From positions 5,956,001 through 6,020,000 of the forward strand of contig NZ_CP010407.1 in assembly GCF_000830005.1 (NCBI RefSeq): a stretch of DNA of 64,000 bases, read 5' to 3'. Below, one piece after another: positions 54,785 through 64,000 of the stretch (within the stretch, counting starts at the first letter, position 1; each line of letters starts with the position of its first letter). The DNA comes from Streptomyces vietnamensis. GTDB taxonomy: Bacteria; Actinomycetota; Actinomycetes; Streptomycetales; Streptomycetaceae. The position numbers and the translations under genes were made by a program. The notes beneath the pieces are model-generated. The model was not told the DNA's origin. It searched no databases and saw only the letters and a program-made list of their open reading frames with translations.

Positions 54785-55756
54785 TCACGCCGCCAGCCGC
54801 GGCAGTACGCCCTCGCAGAACAGCCGCAGGCTCCGCCACCCCTCCTCGACCGGCATCCCGCCGCACAGCGGATGCAGGACGAGGCTCTCCAGGCCGAGCG
54901 CCACGCACTCCTCCGGCGTGACGACCCGGTACACCCCCTCCGCCCGCAGCTCCGCCACCGTCGTCGCCGCCGACCGCACCGCCGAGCGGATGTCCTTCGA
55001 CTGCCAGGAGGCGTACGTCCGCGCCTCGTGCAGGAAGTGCTCCCCGTGCTCCGCCCAGGTCCGGTCCGGATCCTCCGACAGGTGCAGCAGCGGGGTCTCC
55101 TTCGCCGGCATCATCGTCCAGCCCTCCGTGCCGTACTCCGCACACTGCTCCCGGTAGTACGTCTCGAGCTCCGGCAGGTGCGCGCTCGGGAAGAACGGCA
55201 GCCCGAGCCGGGCCGCCCGCCGCGCCGCCGCCCGCGACGAACCCCCGACCAGCAGCAGCGGATGCGGCCGGGTGAACGGCCGCGGGGTGACCCGTACCGT
55301 ACGGCCCCGATACGTGAACGGCTCCCCGGTCCAGGCCGTGAGCAGGGTCTCCAGGAGCAGGTCCTGGAGCTTGCCGCGCCGCCCCCAGTCGACCCCGCGC
55401 TCCTCGTACTCCTCCGGCCGGTAGCCGATCCCGGCCACCGTCACGAGCCGGCCCCCGCTCAGCAGGTCCAGGACCGCGATGTCCTCGGCCAGGCGCAGCG
55501 GATCGTGCAGCGGCCCGATGATCGCCGAGACGGTGACGGCGATGCGTTTCGTCGCCCCGAACACCGCGCCCGCGAAGGCGAAGGGGGAGGGCAGCCAGTT
55601 GTTCTCGACCCCGTGGTGCTCCTCGGTCTGCACGGTGTCGACGCCGTGCCCGTCGGCGTACGCGGCCATGGCGAGCGCGGCCCGGTAGCGCTCCGAGAGG
55701 GAGTCCGGGGTCGCACGGGGATCGACGAGGTTGAACCGTACGACGCTGAACGGCAT
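54785..55756 (-). CDS. LLM-class (luciferase-like) flavin-dependent oxidoreductase
   Basis: 323 aa. TIM-barrel luciferase-like features: DTVQTEEHHGVENNWLPSPF, RIAVTVSAIIGPLHDPLRLAEDIAVLDLLSGGRLVTVAGIGYRPEEY, and PHPLLLVGGSSRAAARRAARLGLPFF. The cofactor could be FMN or F420; F420 is possible because the organism has cofC, but the sequence alone does not decide. Downstream of the permease gene on the same strand, across a hairpin. Confidence 0.85.
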   Translation of the reverse strand: MPFSVVRFNLVDPRATPDSLSERYRAALAMAAYADGHGVDTVQTEEHHGVENNWLPSPFAFAGAVFGATKRIAVTVSAIIGPLHDPLRLAEDIAVLDLLSGGRLVTVAGIGYRPEEYEERGVDWGRRGKLQDLLLETLLTAWTGEPFTYRGRTVRVTPRPFTRPHPLLLVGGSSRAAARRAARLGLPFFPSAHLPELETYYREQCAEYGTEGWTMMPAKETPLLHLSEDPDRTWAEHGEHFLHEARTYASWQSKDIRSAVRSAATTVAELRAEGVYRVVTPEECVALGLESLVLHPLCGGMPVEEGWRSLRLFCEGVLPRLAA

Positions 55757-55762
55757 GGGAAA

Positions 55763-55793
55763 GTCCCCCTTCGCGGGTACGCGGAAGGGGGAC
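55763..55793. terminator. Hairpin between the permease and the oxidoreductase genes
   Basis: GTCCCCCTT-CGCG pairs with CGCG-GAAGGGGGAC. It follows the permease stop and precedes the oxidoreductase ATG by 7 bp, so it could be a terminator or an attenuator. Confidence 0.6.
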
Positions 55794-55809
55794 AGTAGCT
55801 GACGCGGCG

Positions 55810-57270
55810 TCAGATGGAAACGGTCTCGCGGATCTCGGCGGCAGGTTCCGTCGCGGTCGGCGACGCGGTGCGCGGCAGCACCGCGTACAGCACGCCCGCG
55901 ACCACGATCGTCGCCGCCCAGCCCAGACCGTTCTCACCGATCCAGGACGAGGCGAGCGGACCGGAGAACCAGTCCACCTTCGTGAACAGCAGACCCACGA
56001 GCAGCGCCACGCCCCAGGCCGTCATCGCCTGCCAGGCGAAACCGCCCCGGTACCAGTAGGCGCTGGTCCGCGTGGTGTCCATGAGCGCCGCCGCGTCGTA
56101 CGACCGCCGGCGCAGCATGTCCACGCCGAAGACCCCGATCCACGCCGAGAAGGCCACCGCGAGCAGGGTCAGGAAGGAGATGAACGAGCCGATGAAGCTG
56201 GTCGCCACGACCATCAGGAGGAAGCCGAAGACCAGGCTGATCACGGCGTTCACGCTCACCGCCGCCGCCCGCGGCACCTTGATGCCCAGGGTCTGCGCCG
56301 TGAATCCGGCCGAGTACATCGACATCGAGTTGATCAGCAGCATCCCGATCAGCGCGATCAGCAGATACGGCACCGAGATCCACATCGGAAGCAGCTCGCC
56401 GATGAAGGAGACCGGGTCCTGCGCCGAGGCCAGGTCCGGCGTGGACACCGCCATCACCGCGCCCATCAGCACCATCGGGAGCACCACGATCCCGGCGCCG
56501 CCGACCGTCGAGCCGACCATCGCGCGCGAGGAGGCCGTACGGGGCAGATAGCGGGTGAAGTCGGGGCCCGAGGGCACCCAGCTGATGCCGCCGGCCGCGA
56601 TCGTGCCGATGCCCGCGACCATCATCGCCGTCGAACCGGCCGGCTTGCCGAAGACCGCCGACCAGTCGGTGTTCGCCACCAGATAGACCAGGACGAGCAC
56701 CGAGAAGGCGCCGAAGAGGTACGTCGACCACTTGCTGCACACCCGCAGCGCGTTGATCCCGAGGCCCGACACCAGGAACGTGCAGGTCACGAAGAGCAGC
56801 AGGGTCACCACGATGAGAAGCGTGTTCGACTTCACGCCGAAGAGGAGGTCGAGGACGGTCAGCACCGCGTACGCCCCGGCGACCGCGTTGATCGTCTCCC
56901 AGCCCCAGCGGGCCACCCAGATCAGCGCACCGGGAAAAAGGTTTCCGCGCTGACCGAAGACGGCCCGCGACAGCGCCATGCCGGGCGCCCCGCCGCGCTT
57001 CCCCGCGATCGAGATCAGGCCGACGATCCCGTACGAGAGGACCGGCGCGACGACCGCCACGACCAGGACCTGCCAGAAGTTCAGGCCGTTGAAGACGACC
57101 AGGCCGGCGCCCATCGTGAGCAGCAGCACACTGATGTTGGCCGCCACCCAGGTCGGGAAGAGCTCGCGGACCTTGCCGGTCCGCTCGGCGTCGGGGACGG
57201 GTTCGAGACCGCGGGTCTCCATGGCGCCGTCGTGCGTCGCGCCTGCGGCATCGGAGGCGTCGTGGGGCAT
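55810..57270 (-). CDS. NCS1-family nucleobase permease (CodB-like)
   Basis: 486 aa from the ATG at 57270 (GGAG 8 bases upstream). About 12 membrane helices. NCS1 features are NISVLLLTMGAGLVVFNGLNFWQ, GAPGMALSRAVFGQRGNLFPGALIWVARWGWETINA and GISWVPSGPDFTRYLP. The family imports cytosine, purines or allantoin with Na+ or H+. Substrate is not fixed by sequence. Divergent from ftsY across 87 bp. The pair permease-oxidoreductase suggests uptake and degradation of a heterocycle. Confidence 0.85.
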   Translation of the reverse strand: MPHDASDAAGATHDGAMETRGLEPVPDAERTGKVRELFPTWVAANISVLLLTMGAGLVVFNGLNFWQVLVVAVVAPVLSYGIVGLISIAGKRGGAPGMALSRAVFGQRGNLFPGALIWVARWGWETINAVAGAYAVLTVLDLLFGVKSNTLLIVVTLLLFVTCTFLVSGLGINALRVCSKWSTYLFGAFSVLVLVYLVANTDWSAVFGKPAGSTAMMVAGIGTIAAGGISWVPSGPDFTRYLPRTASSRAMVGSTVGGAGIVVLPMVLMGAVMAVSTPDLASAQDPVSFIGELLPMWISVPYLLIALIGMLLINSMSMYSAGFTAQTLGIKVPRAAAVSVNAVISLVFGFLLMVVATSFIGSFISFLTLLAVAFSAWIGVFGVDMLRRRSYDAAALMDTTRTSAYWYRGGFAWQAMTAWGVALLVGLLFTKVDWFSGPLASSWIGENGLGWAATIVVAGVLYAVLPRTASPTATEPAAEIRETVSI

Positions 57271-57357
57271 AGGGGTACTCCGTTGTACAGATGTGGGGGA
57301 ACCACCCACTGTACGTGCTCCGCCATCGGCCCCCTCGTGGCCGATACTGGGTGCGTT

Positions 57358-58590
57358 ATGGAACTCATCCTTGCTGTAGTCATCGCTCTCGTCGTCGCGG
57401 TCGCCGTGACGAGCGGGCTCGTGATCAGCGGTCGCAAGAAGAAGCAGCTGCCGCCGGCCGAGCCGCCGTCCACCGCGCCGACCATCACCGCTCCGCCCGC
57501 AGAGCCGCACGTCGGCGAGGAGGCGGAGACGCCGCGGGAGGAACCGCGCCGCACGGTCGAGGAGGTCGAGCTTCCCGCCGAAGCGGCCCCCGAAGCCCCG
57601 GCCCCCGAGGCCCCGGTCGTCGAGGAGCCCCTCGTCGAGGAGCCCCTCGCTCCCGAGATCGAGGTTCCCGAGCCCACCGCCGGCCGTCTCGTACGGCTCC
57701 GGGCCCGGCTCGCCCGCTCCCAGAACTCGCTCGGCAAGGGGCTGCTCACGCTCCTGTCCCGCGAGCACCTCGACGAGGACACCTGGGAGGAGATCGAGGA
57801 GACCCTCCTCACGGCCGACGTCGGCGTCGCCCCCACCCAGGAGCTCGTCGACCGGCTGCGCGAGCGCGTCAAGGTGCTCGGCACCCGCACCCCCGACGAG
57901 CTGCGCGGCCTGCTCCGCGAGGAGCTCGTCGCCCTGCTCGGCGACTTCGACCGCTCGGTGAAGACCGAGAGCCCCGAGGACACCCCGGGCGTGGTCATGG
58001 TCGTCGGCGTCAACGGCACCGGCAAGACCACCACCACCGGCAAGCTGGCCCGTGTCCTCGTCGCCGACGGCAAGTCCGTCGTCCTCGGCGCCGCCGACAC
58101 CTTCCGTGCCGCCGCCGCCGACCAGCTCCAGACCTGGGGCGAGCGCGTCGGCGCCCACACGGTGCGCGGACCGGAGGGCGGCGACCCGGCGTCGATCGCC
58201 TACGACGCGGTCAAGGAGGGCATCGCCGAGAAGGCCGACGTCGTCCTCATCGACACCGCCGGCCGGCTCCACACCAAGACCGGCCTCATGGACGAGCTCG
58301 GCAAGGTCAAGCGCGTCGTCGAGAAGCACGGCCCGCTCGACGAGATCCTCCTCGTCCTCGACGCCACCACCGGCCAGAACGGCCTGATCCAGGCCCGCGT
58401 CTTCGCCGAGGTCGTCGACATCACCGGCATCGTGCTGACCAAGCTCGACGGCACCGCCAAGGGCGGCATCGTCGTCGCCGTCCAGCGCGAGCTGGGCGTC
58501 CCGGTCAAGCTGGTCGGCCTGGGCGAGGGCCCGGACGACCTGGCGCCCTTCGAGCCGGGCGCCTTCGTCGACGCCCTGATCGGCGACTGA
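57358..58590 (+). CDS. ftsY: Signal recognition particle receptor FtsY
   Basis: 410 aa from the ATG at 57358. N-terminal membrane helix (LILAVVIALVVAVAVTSGLVI), as in other actinobacteria, then an acidic/Pro-rich A region, and the NG GTPase: GVNGTGKTTTTGKLA (G1), DTFRAAAADQLQ, DTAGRLHTK (G3), TKLDGTAKGG (G4). It docks SRP-bound ribosomes at the Sec translocon. Confidence 0.96.
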   Translation: MELILAVVIALVVAVAVTSGLVISGRKKKQLPPAEPPSTAPTITAPPAEPHVGEEAETPREEPRRTVEEVELPAEAAPEAPAPEAPVVEEPLVEEPLAPEIEVPEPTAGRLVRLRARLARSQNSLGKGLLTLLSREHLDEDTWEEIEETLLTADVGVAPTQELVDRLRERVKVLGTRTPDELRGLLREELVALLGDFDRSVKTESPEDTPGVVMVVGVNGTGKTTTTGKLARVLVADGKSVVLGAADTFRAAAADQLQTWGERVGAHTVRGPEGGDPASIAYDAVKEGIAEKADVVLIDTAGRLHTKTGLMDELGKVKRVVEKHGPLDEILLVLDATTGQNGLIQARVFAEVVDITGIVLTKLDGTAKGGIVVAVQRELGVPVKLVGLGEGPDDLAPFEPGAFVDALIGD

Positions 58591-58617
58591 CACCGCGCAA
58601 GGCATGCGCAAGGCATA

Positions 58618-58656
58618 CGGAAGGGCCCTCGCCATCGGATGGCGAGGGCCCTTCCG
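58618..58656. terminator. ftsY terminator (bidirectional)
   Basis: CGGAAGGGCCCTCGCCAT (58618-58635) pairs with ATGGCGAGGGCCCTTCCG (58639-58656) around a 3-base loop, between convergent genes. Confidence 0.85.
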
Positions 58657-58661
58657 CGTAC

Positions 58662-59315
58662 TCAGAAGTGCGTGCGGTGACAGATGTACGCCAGGGTGCC
58701 GAGCAGCAGCCGGGCCTGGGGCGGCGCGCCCGCCGTGTCGAGGGTCGGCGGCCGCAGCCAGCGCACCGGCCCGAGCCCGCCCAGGTCCGAGGGGGGAGCG
58801 GTGACGTAGGACCCCGGGCCCAGGCAGTGCAGGTCCAGATCGGCGTCGTCCCAGCCCATCCGGTAGAGCAGCTGCGGCAGCTCGGCCGCCGCGCCCGGGG
58901 CCACGAAGAACCGCGCCCGGCCGGTCGGGGTCGCGCACACCGGGCCGAGGGGAAGCCCCATGCGCTCCAGGCGCACAAGGGCTCGCCGGCCCGCGGCCTC
59001 GGCGACCTCGATCACGTCGAAGGCGCGGCCGACCGGGAGGAGCAGGGCCGCGCCCGGGTACTCGGACCAGGCCTTCACGGCGTCGTCGAGGCCGGCGCCC
59101 GCCGGGACCGGTTCCGCGAAGGAGAGGGGGTGCGCGCCGGGGGCCGCGCACGCCGGATCACCGCAGGAGCACCGGCCGGAGACGGCCCGCGTGCCGGGGA
59201 CGACGTCCCAGCCCCAGAGGCCGGTGTACTCGGCCACCGCTGTGCACTCCGTGGTGCGTACGCGGCGGCGTGCGCCGACCCGCATCTCACGAATGCCGCC
59301 GATCGTGAAACCCAT
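58662..59315 (-). CDS. Bifunctional DNA primase/polymerase (prim-pol) domain protein
   Basis: 217 aa from the ATG at 59315 with GGAGGG 4 bases upstream (a longer frame to 59486 lacks this). An N-terminal prim-pol-like domain (VAEYTGLWGWDVVPGTRA, CSCGDPACAAPGAHPLSF, WSEYPGAALLLPVGRAFDVIEVAEAAG) and no helicase domain. A stand-alone prim-pol gene here is standard in Streptomyces (SCO5581 by memory), but its role is unknown. The key Asp pair is partly changed (FDVIEV), so catalytic activity is uncertain. Confidence 0.8.
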   Translation of the reverse strand: MGFTIGGIREMRVGARRRVRTTECTAVAEYTGLWGWDVVPGTRAVSGRCSCGDPACAAPGAHPLSFAEPVPAGAGLDDAVKAWSEYPGAALLLPVGRAFDVIEVAEAAGRRALVRLERMGLPLGPVCATPTGRARFFVAPGAAAELPQLLYRMGWDDADLDLHCLGPGSYVTAPPSDLGGLGPVRWLRPPTLDTAGAPPQARLLLGTLAYICHRTHF

Positions 59316-59515
59316 GCCCCCTCCAACGGGTCGAGCGCGCCGGTGGTTACGACCCGGAGCACCTTCGTCACCTTTCGTCACGGCCCGTCGCCCGAGTGTG
59401 GCGCGCGGTCGTGTGCGGGGTGGTGCGGGCCGGGGCGCACGCCTCTCCGTGCTCCCGTCCACCGACTCCGGTTCGTCGCATGTCAAGTGAATCGCGTTCC
59501 ACGCGTGGCGAGTTC

Positions 59516-59534
59516 ATTCGAAGGGGTGGCGAAT
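59516..59534. promoter_or_regulatory. Inverted repeat 1 upstream of nsdA
   Basis: ATTCGAAGGGGTGGCGAAT: ATTCG/CGAAT arms. Shares core TTCGAAGGRGTG with repeat 2. Confidence 0.45.
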
Positions 59535-59647
59535 GGTGGCGTTTCTTGAATCGCCGTGGTGGAGGGGTGATCGTAGGATTACTTTCGGTACTCGAACCCC
59601 GAGGGCCTCTTGCACGCGTGGGTATGCCGGAGGCAACCCGGTTTCCA

Positions 59648-59665
59648 GTTCGAAGGAGTGCGAAC
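59648..59665. promoter_or_regulatory. Inverted repeat 2 upstream of nsdA
   Basis: GTTCGAAGGAGTGCGAAC: GTTCG/CGAAC arms, 132 bp from repeat 1 and 61 bp before the first nsdA start codon. Confidence 0.45.
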
Positions 59666-59725
59666 GTCGGACGGGTGCCGCGAGAGACGGCATTCTGATA
59701 GGGGTTTCGGACGACAGGTCATCAG

Positions 59726-61219
59726 GTGGATGGGGGCGTTCCAGTGAGCGGCAACGGCGCAGACGGTACGGCTGCCGGCAAGCGCCCGAACGAGCAGCTG
59801 GGCTCGTGGTTCGTGCGCAGCGGCTGGTCGAAGGGCGAACTGGCACGCCAGGTGAACCGCAGGGCGCGCCAGATGGGCGCGCACCACATCTCCACCGACA
59901 CCTCGCGGGTACGCCGGTGGCTCGACGGCGAGCAGCCCCGCGAGCCCATCCCGCGGATCCTCTCCGAGCTCTTCTCCGAGCGCTTCGGCTCCGTGGTCGC
60001 CATCGAGGACCTCGGACTGCGCACCGCCCACCAGTCGCCCTCCGTCTCCGGCGTCGACCTGCCCTGGGCCGGCCCGCAGACCGTCGCCCTGCTCAGCGAG
60101 TTCTCCCGCAGCGACCTCATGCTCGCCCGCCGGGGCTTCCTCGGCTCCTCCCTCTCGCTCGCCGCGGGACCCGCCCTCATCGAACCGATGCAGCGCTGGC
60201 TCGTGCCCACCCCGGCCGGCGACGTCGAGCGGCCCGAGCCGCTCGTCGACTCCCGCCGCCCCAACCGGCTCTCCGAGGTCGAGCTCGACCTCCTGGAGTC
60301 CACCACCGCCATGTTCCGCAAGTGGGACGCGCAGTGCGGCGGCGGACTGCGCCGCAAGGCCGTCGTCGGCCAGCTCCACGAGGTCACCGACCTCCTCCAG
60401 GAGTCCCAGCCCGCCGCCACCGCCAAGCGCCTCTTCACCTGCGCCGCCGAACTCGCCGAGCTCGCCGGCTGGATGAGCTACGACGTGGGCCTCCAGCCCA
60501 CCGCCCAGAAGTGCTTCGTGCTCGCGCTGCACGCCGCCAAGGAGGCCGGCGACAAGCCCCTCGGCTCGTACATCCTGTCCTCGATGAGCCGCCAGATGAT
60601 CCACCTCGGCCGGCCCGACGACGCCCTCGAACTCATCCACCTCGCCCAGTACGGCAGTCGGGACTGCGCCACCGCCCGCACCCAGGCCATGCTGTATGCG
60701 ATGGAGGCCCGCGCCTACGCCAACATGGGGCAGCCCTCCAAGTGCAAGCGGGCCGTCCGGATGGCCGAGGACACCTTCGCCGACGTCGGCCTCGACGGCG
60801 AGCCCGAGCCCGACTGGATCGGCTTCTTCTCCGAGGCCGAGCTCAACGGCGAGAACTCCCACTCCTACCGCGACCTGGCCTATGTCGCCGGCCGCTCCCC
60901 GACGTACGCCTCGCTGGCCGAGCCCGTCATGGAGCGGGCCGTCGAGCTCTTCGAGAAGGACCCCGACCACCAGCGGTCGTACGCGCTCAACCTGATCGGC
61001 ATGGCCACCGTCCACCTCCTCAAGCGCGAGCCCGAGCAGTCCGTGGTCCTCGCCGAGAAGGCACTCGGGGTCGCCCGCAGCATCCGCTCCGAGCGGGTCA
61101 ACACCCGGCTCCGCAAGACCGTCGACCACGCCGCCCGCAACTACAGCGACGTCGCCGAGGTCGTCCAGCTCACCGACCGGCTCACCCAGCTCCTGCCCGA
61201 GGCCGCCGAAGCGGTCTGA
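59726..61219 (+). CDS. nsdA: NsdA, negative regulator of sporulation and antibiotic production
   Basis: 497 aa from the GTG at 59726; a GTG at 59744 with GGGGG upstream is equally possible. N-terminal helix-turn-helix-like part (GWSKGELARQVNRRARQMG ... STDTSRVRRWLDGEQPREP), then a long TPR-like all-helical region with YDVGLQPTAQKCFVLALHAAKEAG, GSYILSSMSRQMIHLGRPDDALELIHLAQYG and YALNLIGMATVHLL. In S. coelicolor, NsdA loss increases antibiotics and affects morphology. It lies immediately before amtB, as expected. Confidence 0.93.
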   Translation: MDGGVPVSGNGADGTAAGKRPNEQLGSWFVRSGWSKGELARQVNRRARQMGAHHISTDTSRVRRWLDGEQPREPIPRILSELFSERFGSVVAIEDLGLRTAHQSPSVSGVDLPWAGPQTVALLSEFSRSDLMLARRGFLGSSLSLAAGPALIEPMQRWLVPTPAGDVERPEPLVDSRRPNRLSEVELDLLESTTAMFRKWDAQCGGGLRRKAVVGQLHEVTDLLQESQPAATAKRLFTCAAELAELAGWMSYDVGLQPTAQKCFVLALHAAKEAGDKPLGSYILSSMSRQMIHLGRPDDALELIHLAQYGSRDCATARTQAMLYAMEARAYANMGQPSKCKRAVRMAEDTFADVGLDGEPEPDWIGFFSEAELNGENSHSYRDLAYVAGRSPTYASLAEPVMERAVELFEKDPDHQRSYALNLIGMATVHLLKREPEQSVVLAEKALGVARSIRSERVNTRLRKTVDHAARNYSDVAEVVQLTDRLTQLLPEAAEAV

Positions 61220-63226
<2,007 letters not shown>

Positions 63227-63246
63227 GCACGGATGGGAGCCGCCGG

Positions 63247-64000
63247 GTGACGAACCTCGAAGTCAGCGAAGAGACCGAAGAATCGGGACCCGGCGGTTAC
63301 GCGGCGGCCCGGCTGCTCCTCCTCCAGGAGAAGGAGCGGCCCGGGCCGCCGCGCCGTGCCGCCCTCGCCCGGCTCACCGACGACTGGCTGGCCGGCCTCT
63401 TCGCCGCCGCCGCACCGCCCCGCGGGACCGCCCTCGTCGCCGTCGGCGGCTACGGGCGCGCCGAACTCTCCCCGCGCAGCGACCTCGACCTCCTCCTGCT
63501 CCACGACGGCACCGCCGACAAGGCCGCCGTCGCCGCCCTCGCCGACCGGATCTGGTACCCGGTCTGGGACCTCGGCCTCGCCCTCGACCACTCGGTCCGC
63601 ACCCCCGCCGAAGCCCGTGCCACCGCCGCCGACGACCTCAAGGTCCACCTCGGCCTCCTCGACGCCCGGCACGTCGCGGGCGATGCCGGACTCGTCGCCG
63701 CCCTGCGCACCACCGTCCTCGCCGACTGGCGCAACCAGGCCCCCCGGCGCCTCCCCGAACTCGACGCCCTCTGCCGGGAGCGTGCCGAGCGCGTGGGGGA
63801 GCTGCAGTACCTCCTCGAACCCGACCTCAAGGAGGCCAGGGGCGGCCTCCGCGACGCCCAGGTGCTGCGCGCCGTCGCCGCCTCCTGGCTCGCCGACGCC
63901 CCCCGCGAAGGCCTCGACACCGCCCGCCGCCGCCTCCTCGACGCCCGCGACGCCCTCCACCTCGCCACCGGCCGCGCCACCGACCGGCTCGCCCTCCAGG
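63247..64000 (+). CDS. glnD: PII adenylyltransferase/uridylyltransferase GlnD, 3' truncated by the window
   Basis: The frame is open from the GTG at 63247 (GGGAG 8 bases upstream) to the window edge, so 251 N-terminal residues are present. The nucleotidyltransferase motif GGYGRAELSPRSDLDLLLLHD (about 75-95) and YLLEPDLKEARGGLRDAQVL (about 195-214) identify GlnD. Missing are the HD and ACT domains. In Streptomyces it adenylylates PII. Third gene of amtB-glnB-glnD, 20 bp downstream of glnB. Confidence 0.95.
   Translation, partial: MTNLEVSEETEESGPGGYAAARLLLLQEKERPGPPRRAALARLTDDWLAGLFAAAAPPRGTALVAVGGYGRAELSPRSDLDLLLLHDGTADKAAVAALADRIWYPVWDLGLALDHSVRTPAEARATAADDLKVHLGLLDARHVAGDAGLVAALRTTVLADWRNQAPRRLPELDALCRERAERVGELQYLLEPDLKEARGGLRDAQVLRAVAASWLADAPREGLDTARRRLLDARDALHLATGRATDRLALQ

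Larger units (their letters stand above)
59316..59725. other. Divergent regulatory region of the prim-pol gene and nsdA
   Basis: 410 bp. It contains two similar inverted repeats near nsdA (59516-59534 and 59648-59665). The right half is less GC-rich and should contain the nsdA promoter. No gene supported. Confidence 0.5.

Overview
The window is a stretch of chromosome core from a Streptomyces (high-GC actinomycete). The evidence is the very GC-rich third codon positions, frequent GTG/TTG starts, two tandem conservons (cvnABCD), NdgR beside leuCD, NsdA beside amtB-glnB-glnD, and a lysine-tailed HupS. From memory, the gene order follows S. coelicolor SCO5535 to SCO5585 closely. Species cannot be named from sequence alone.

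Left part (1-21.3 kb). A 5'-truncated family 8 polysaccharide lyase is followed by accB-accE (acyl-CoA carboxylase). A leftward six-gene operon then encodes a Hanks-type kinase, an unknown 158-aa protein, a repeat-rich membrane protein with an NfeD-like end, a VWA protein, a PP2C phosphatase and an atypical kinase with a zinc-knuckle-like motif and a C-terminal membrane anchor. It looks like an expanded TerY-P (VWA/PP2C/kinase) signalling unit placed between accE and the conservons. I recall no such genes at this point in S. coelicolor, so it is the best candidate here for an undescribed system. Next come two complete conservons in tandem, whose cvnD GTPase genes share about 530 bp of identical DNA.

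Middle (21-30 kb). A small protein with a duplicated motif, a fumarylacetoacetase-family enzyme, gltX, a HAD phosphatase and a cluster of six tRNA genes (2 Gln-CTG, 4 Glu-CTC) precede ndgR, which is divergent from leuCD, and then hupS.

Housekeeping block (30-53 kb). It holds cofC, plsC-gpsA, ddl, a DUF3515 lipoprotein, a stand-alone Lrp effector domain, thiL-thiD, rpmB, a DAK2 protein, recG, rsmD-coaD, a DivIVA-like protein, yceD-rpmF-rnc, mutM, an HxlR/flavodoxin-like pair, a CAP-domain protein, acylphosphatase and smc.

Right part (53-64 kb). It holds glcP, a luciferase-like oxidoreductase with an NCS1 permease, ftsY, a prim-pol protein, nsdA, and the nitrogen operon amtB-glnB-glnD preceded by a well-spaced GlnR box. 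glnD runs off the right edge. Strong inverted repeats separate most transcription units and are listed. No CRISPR array, insertion sequence or prophage was seen.
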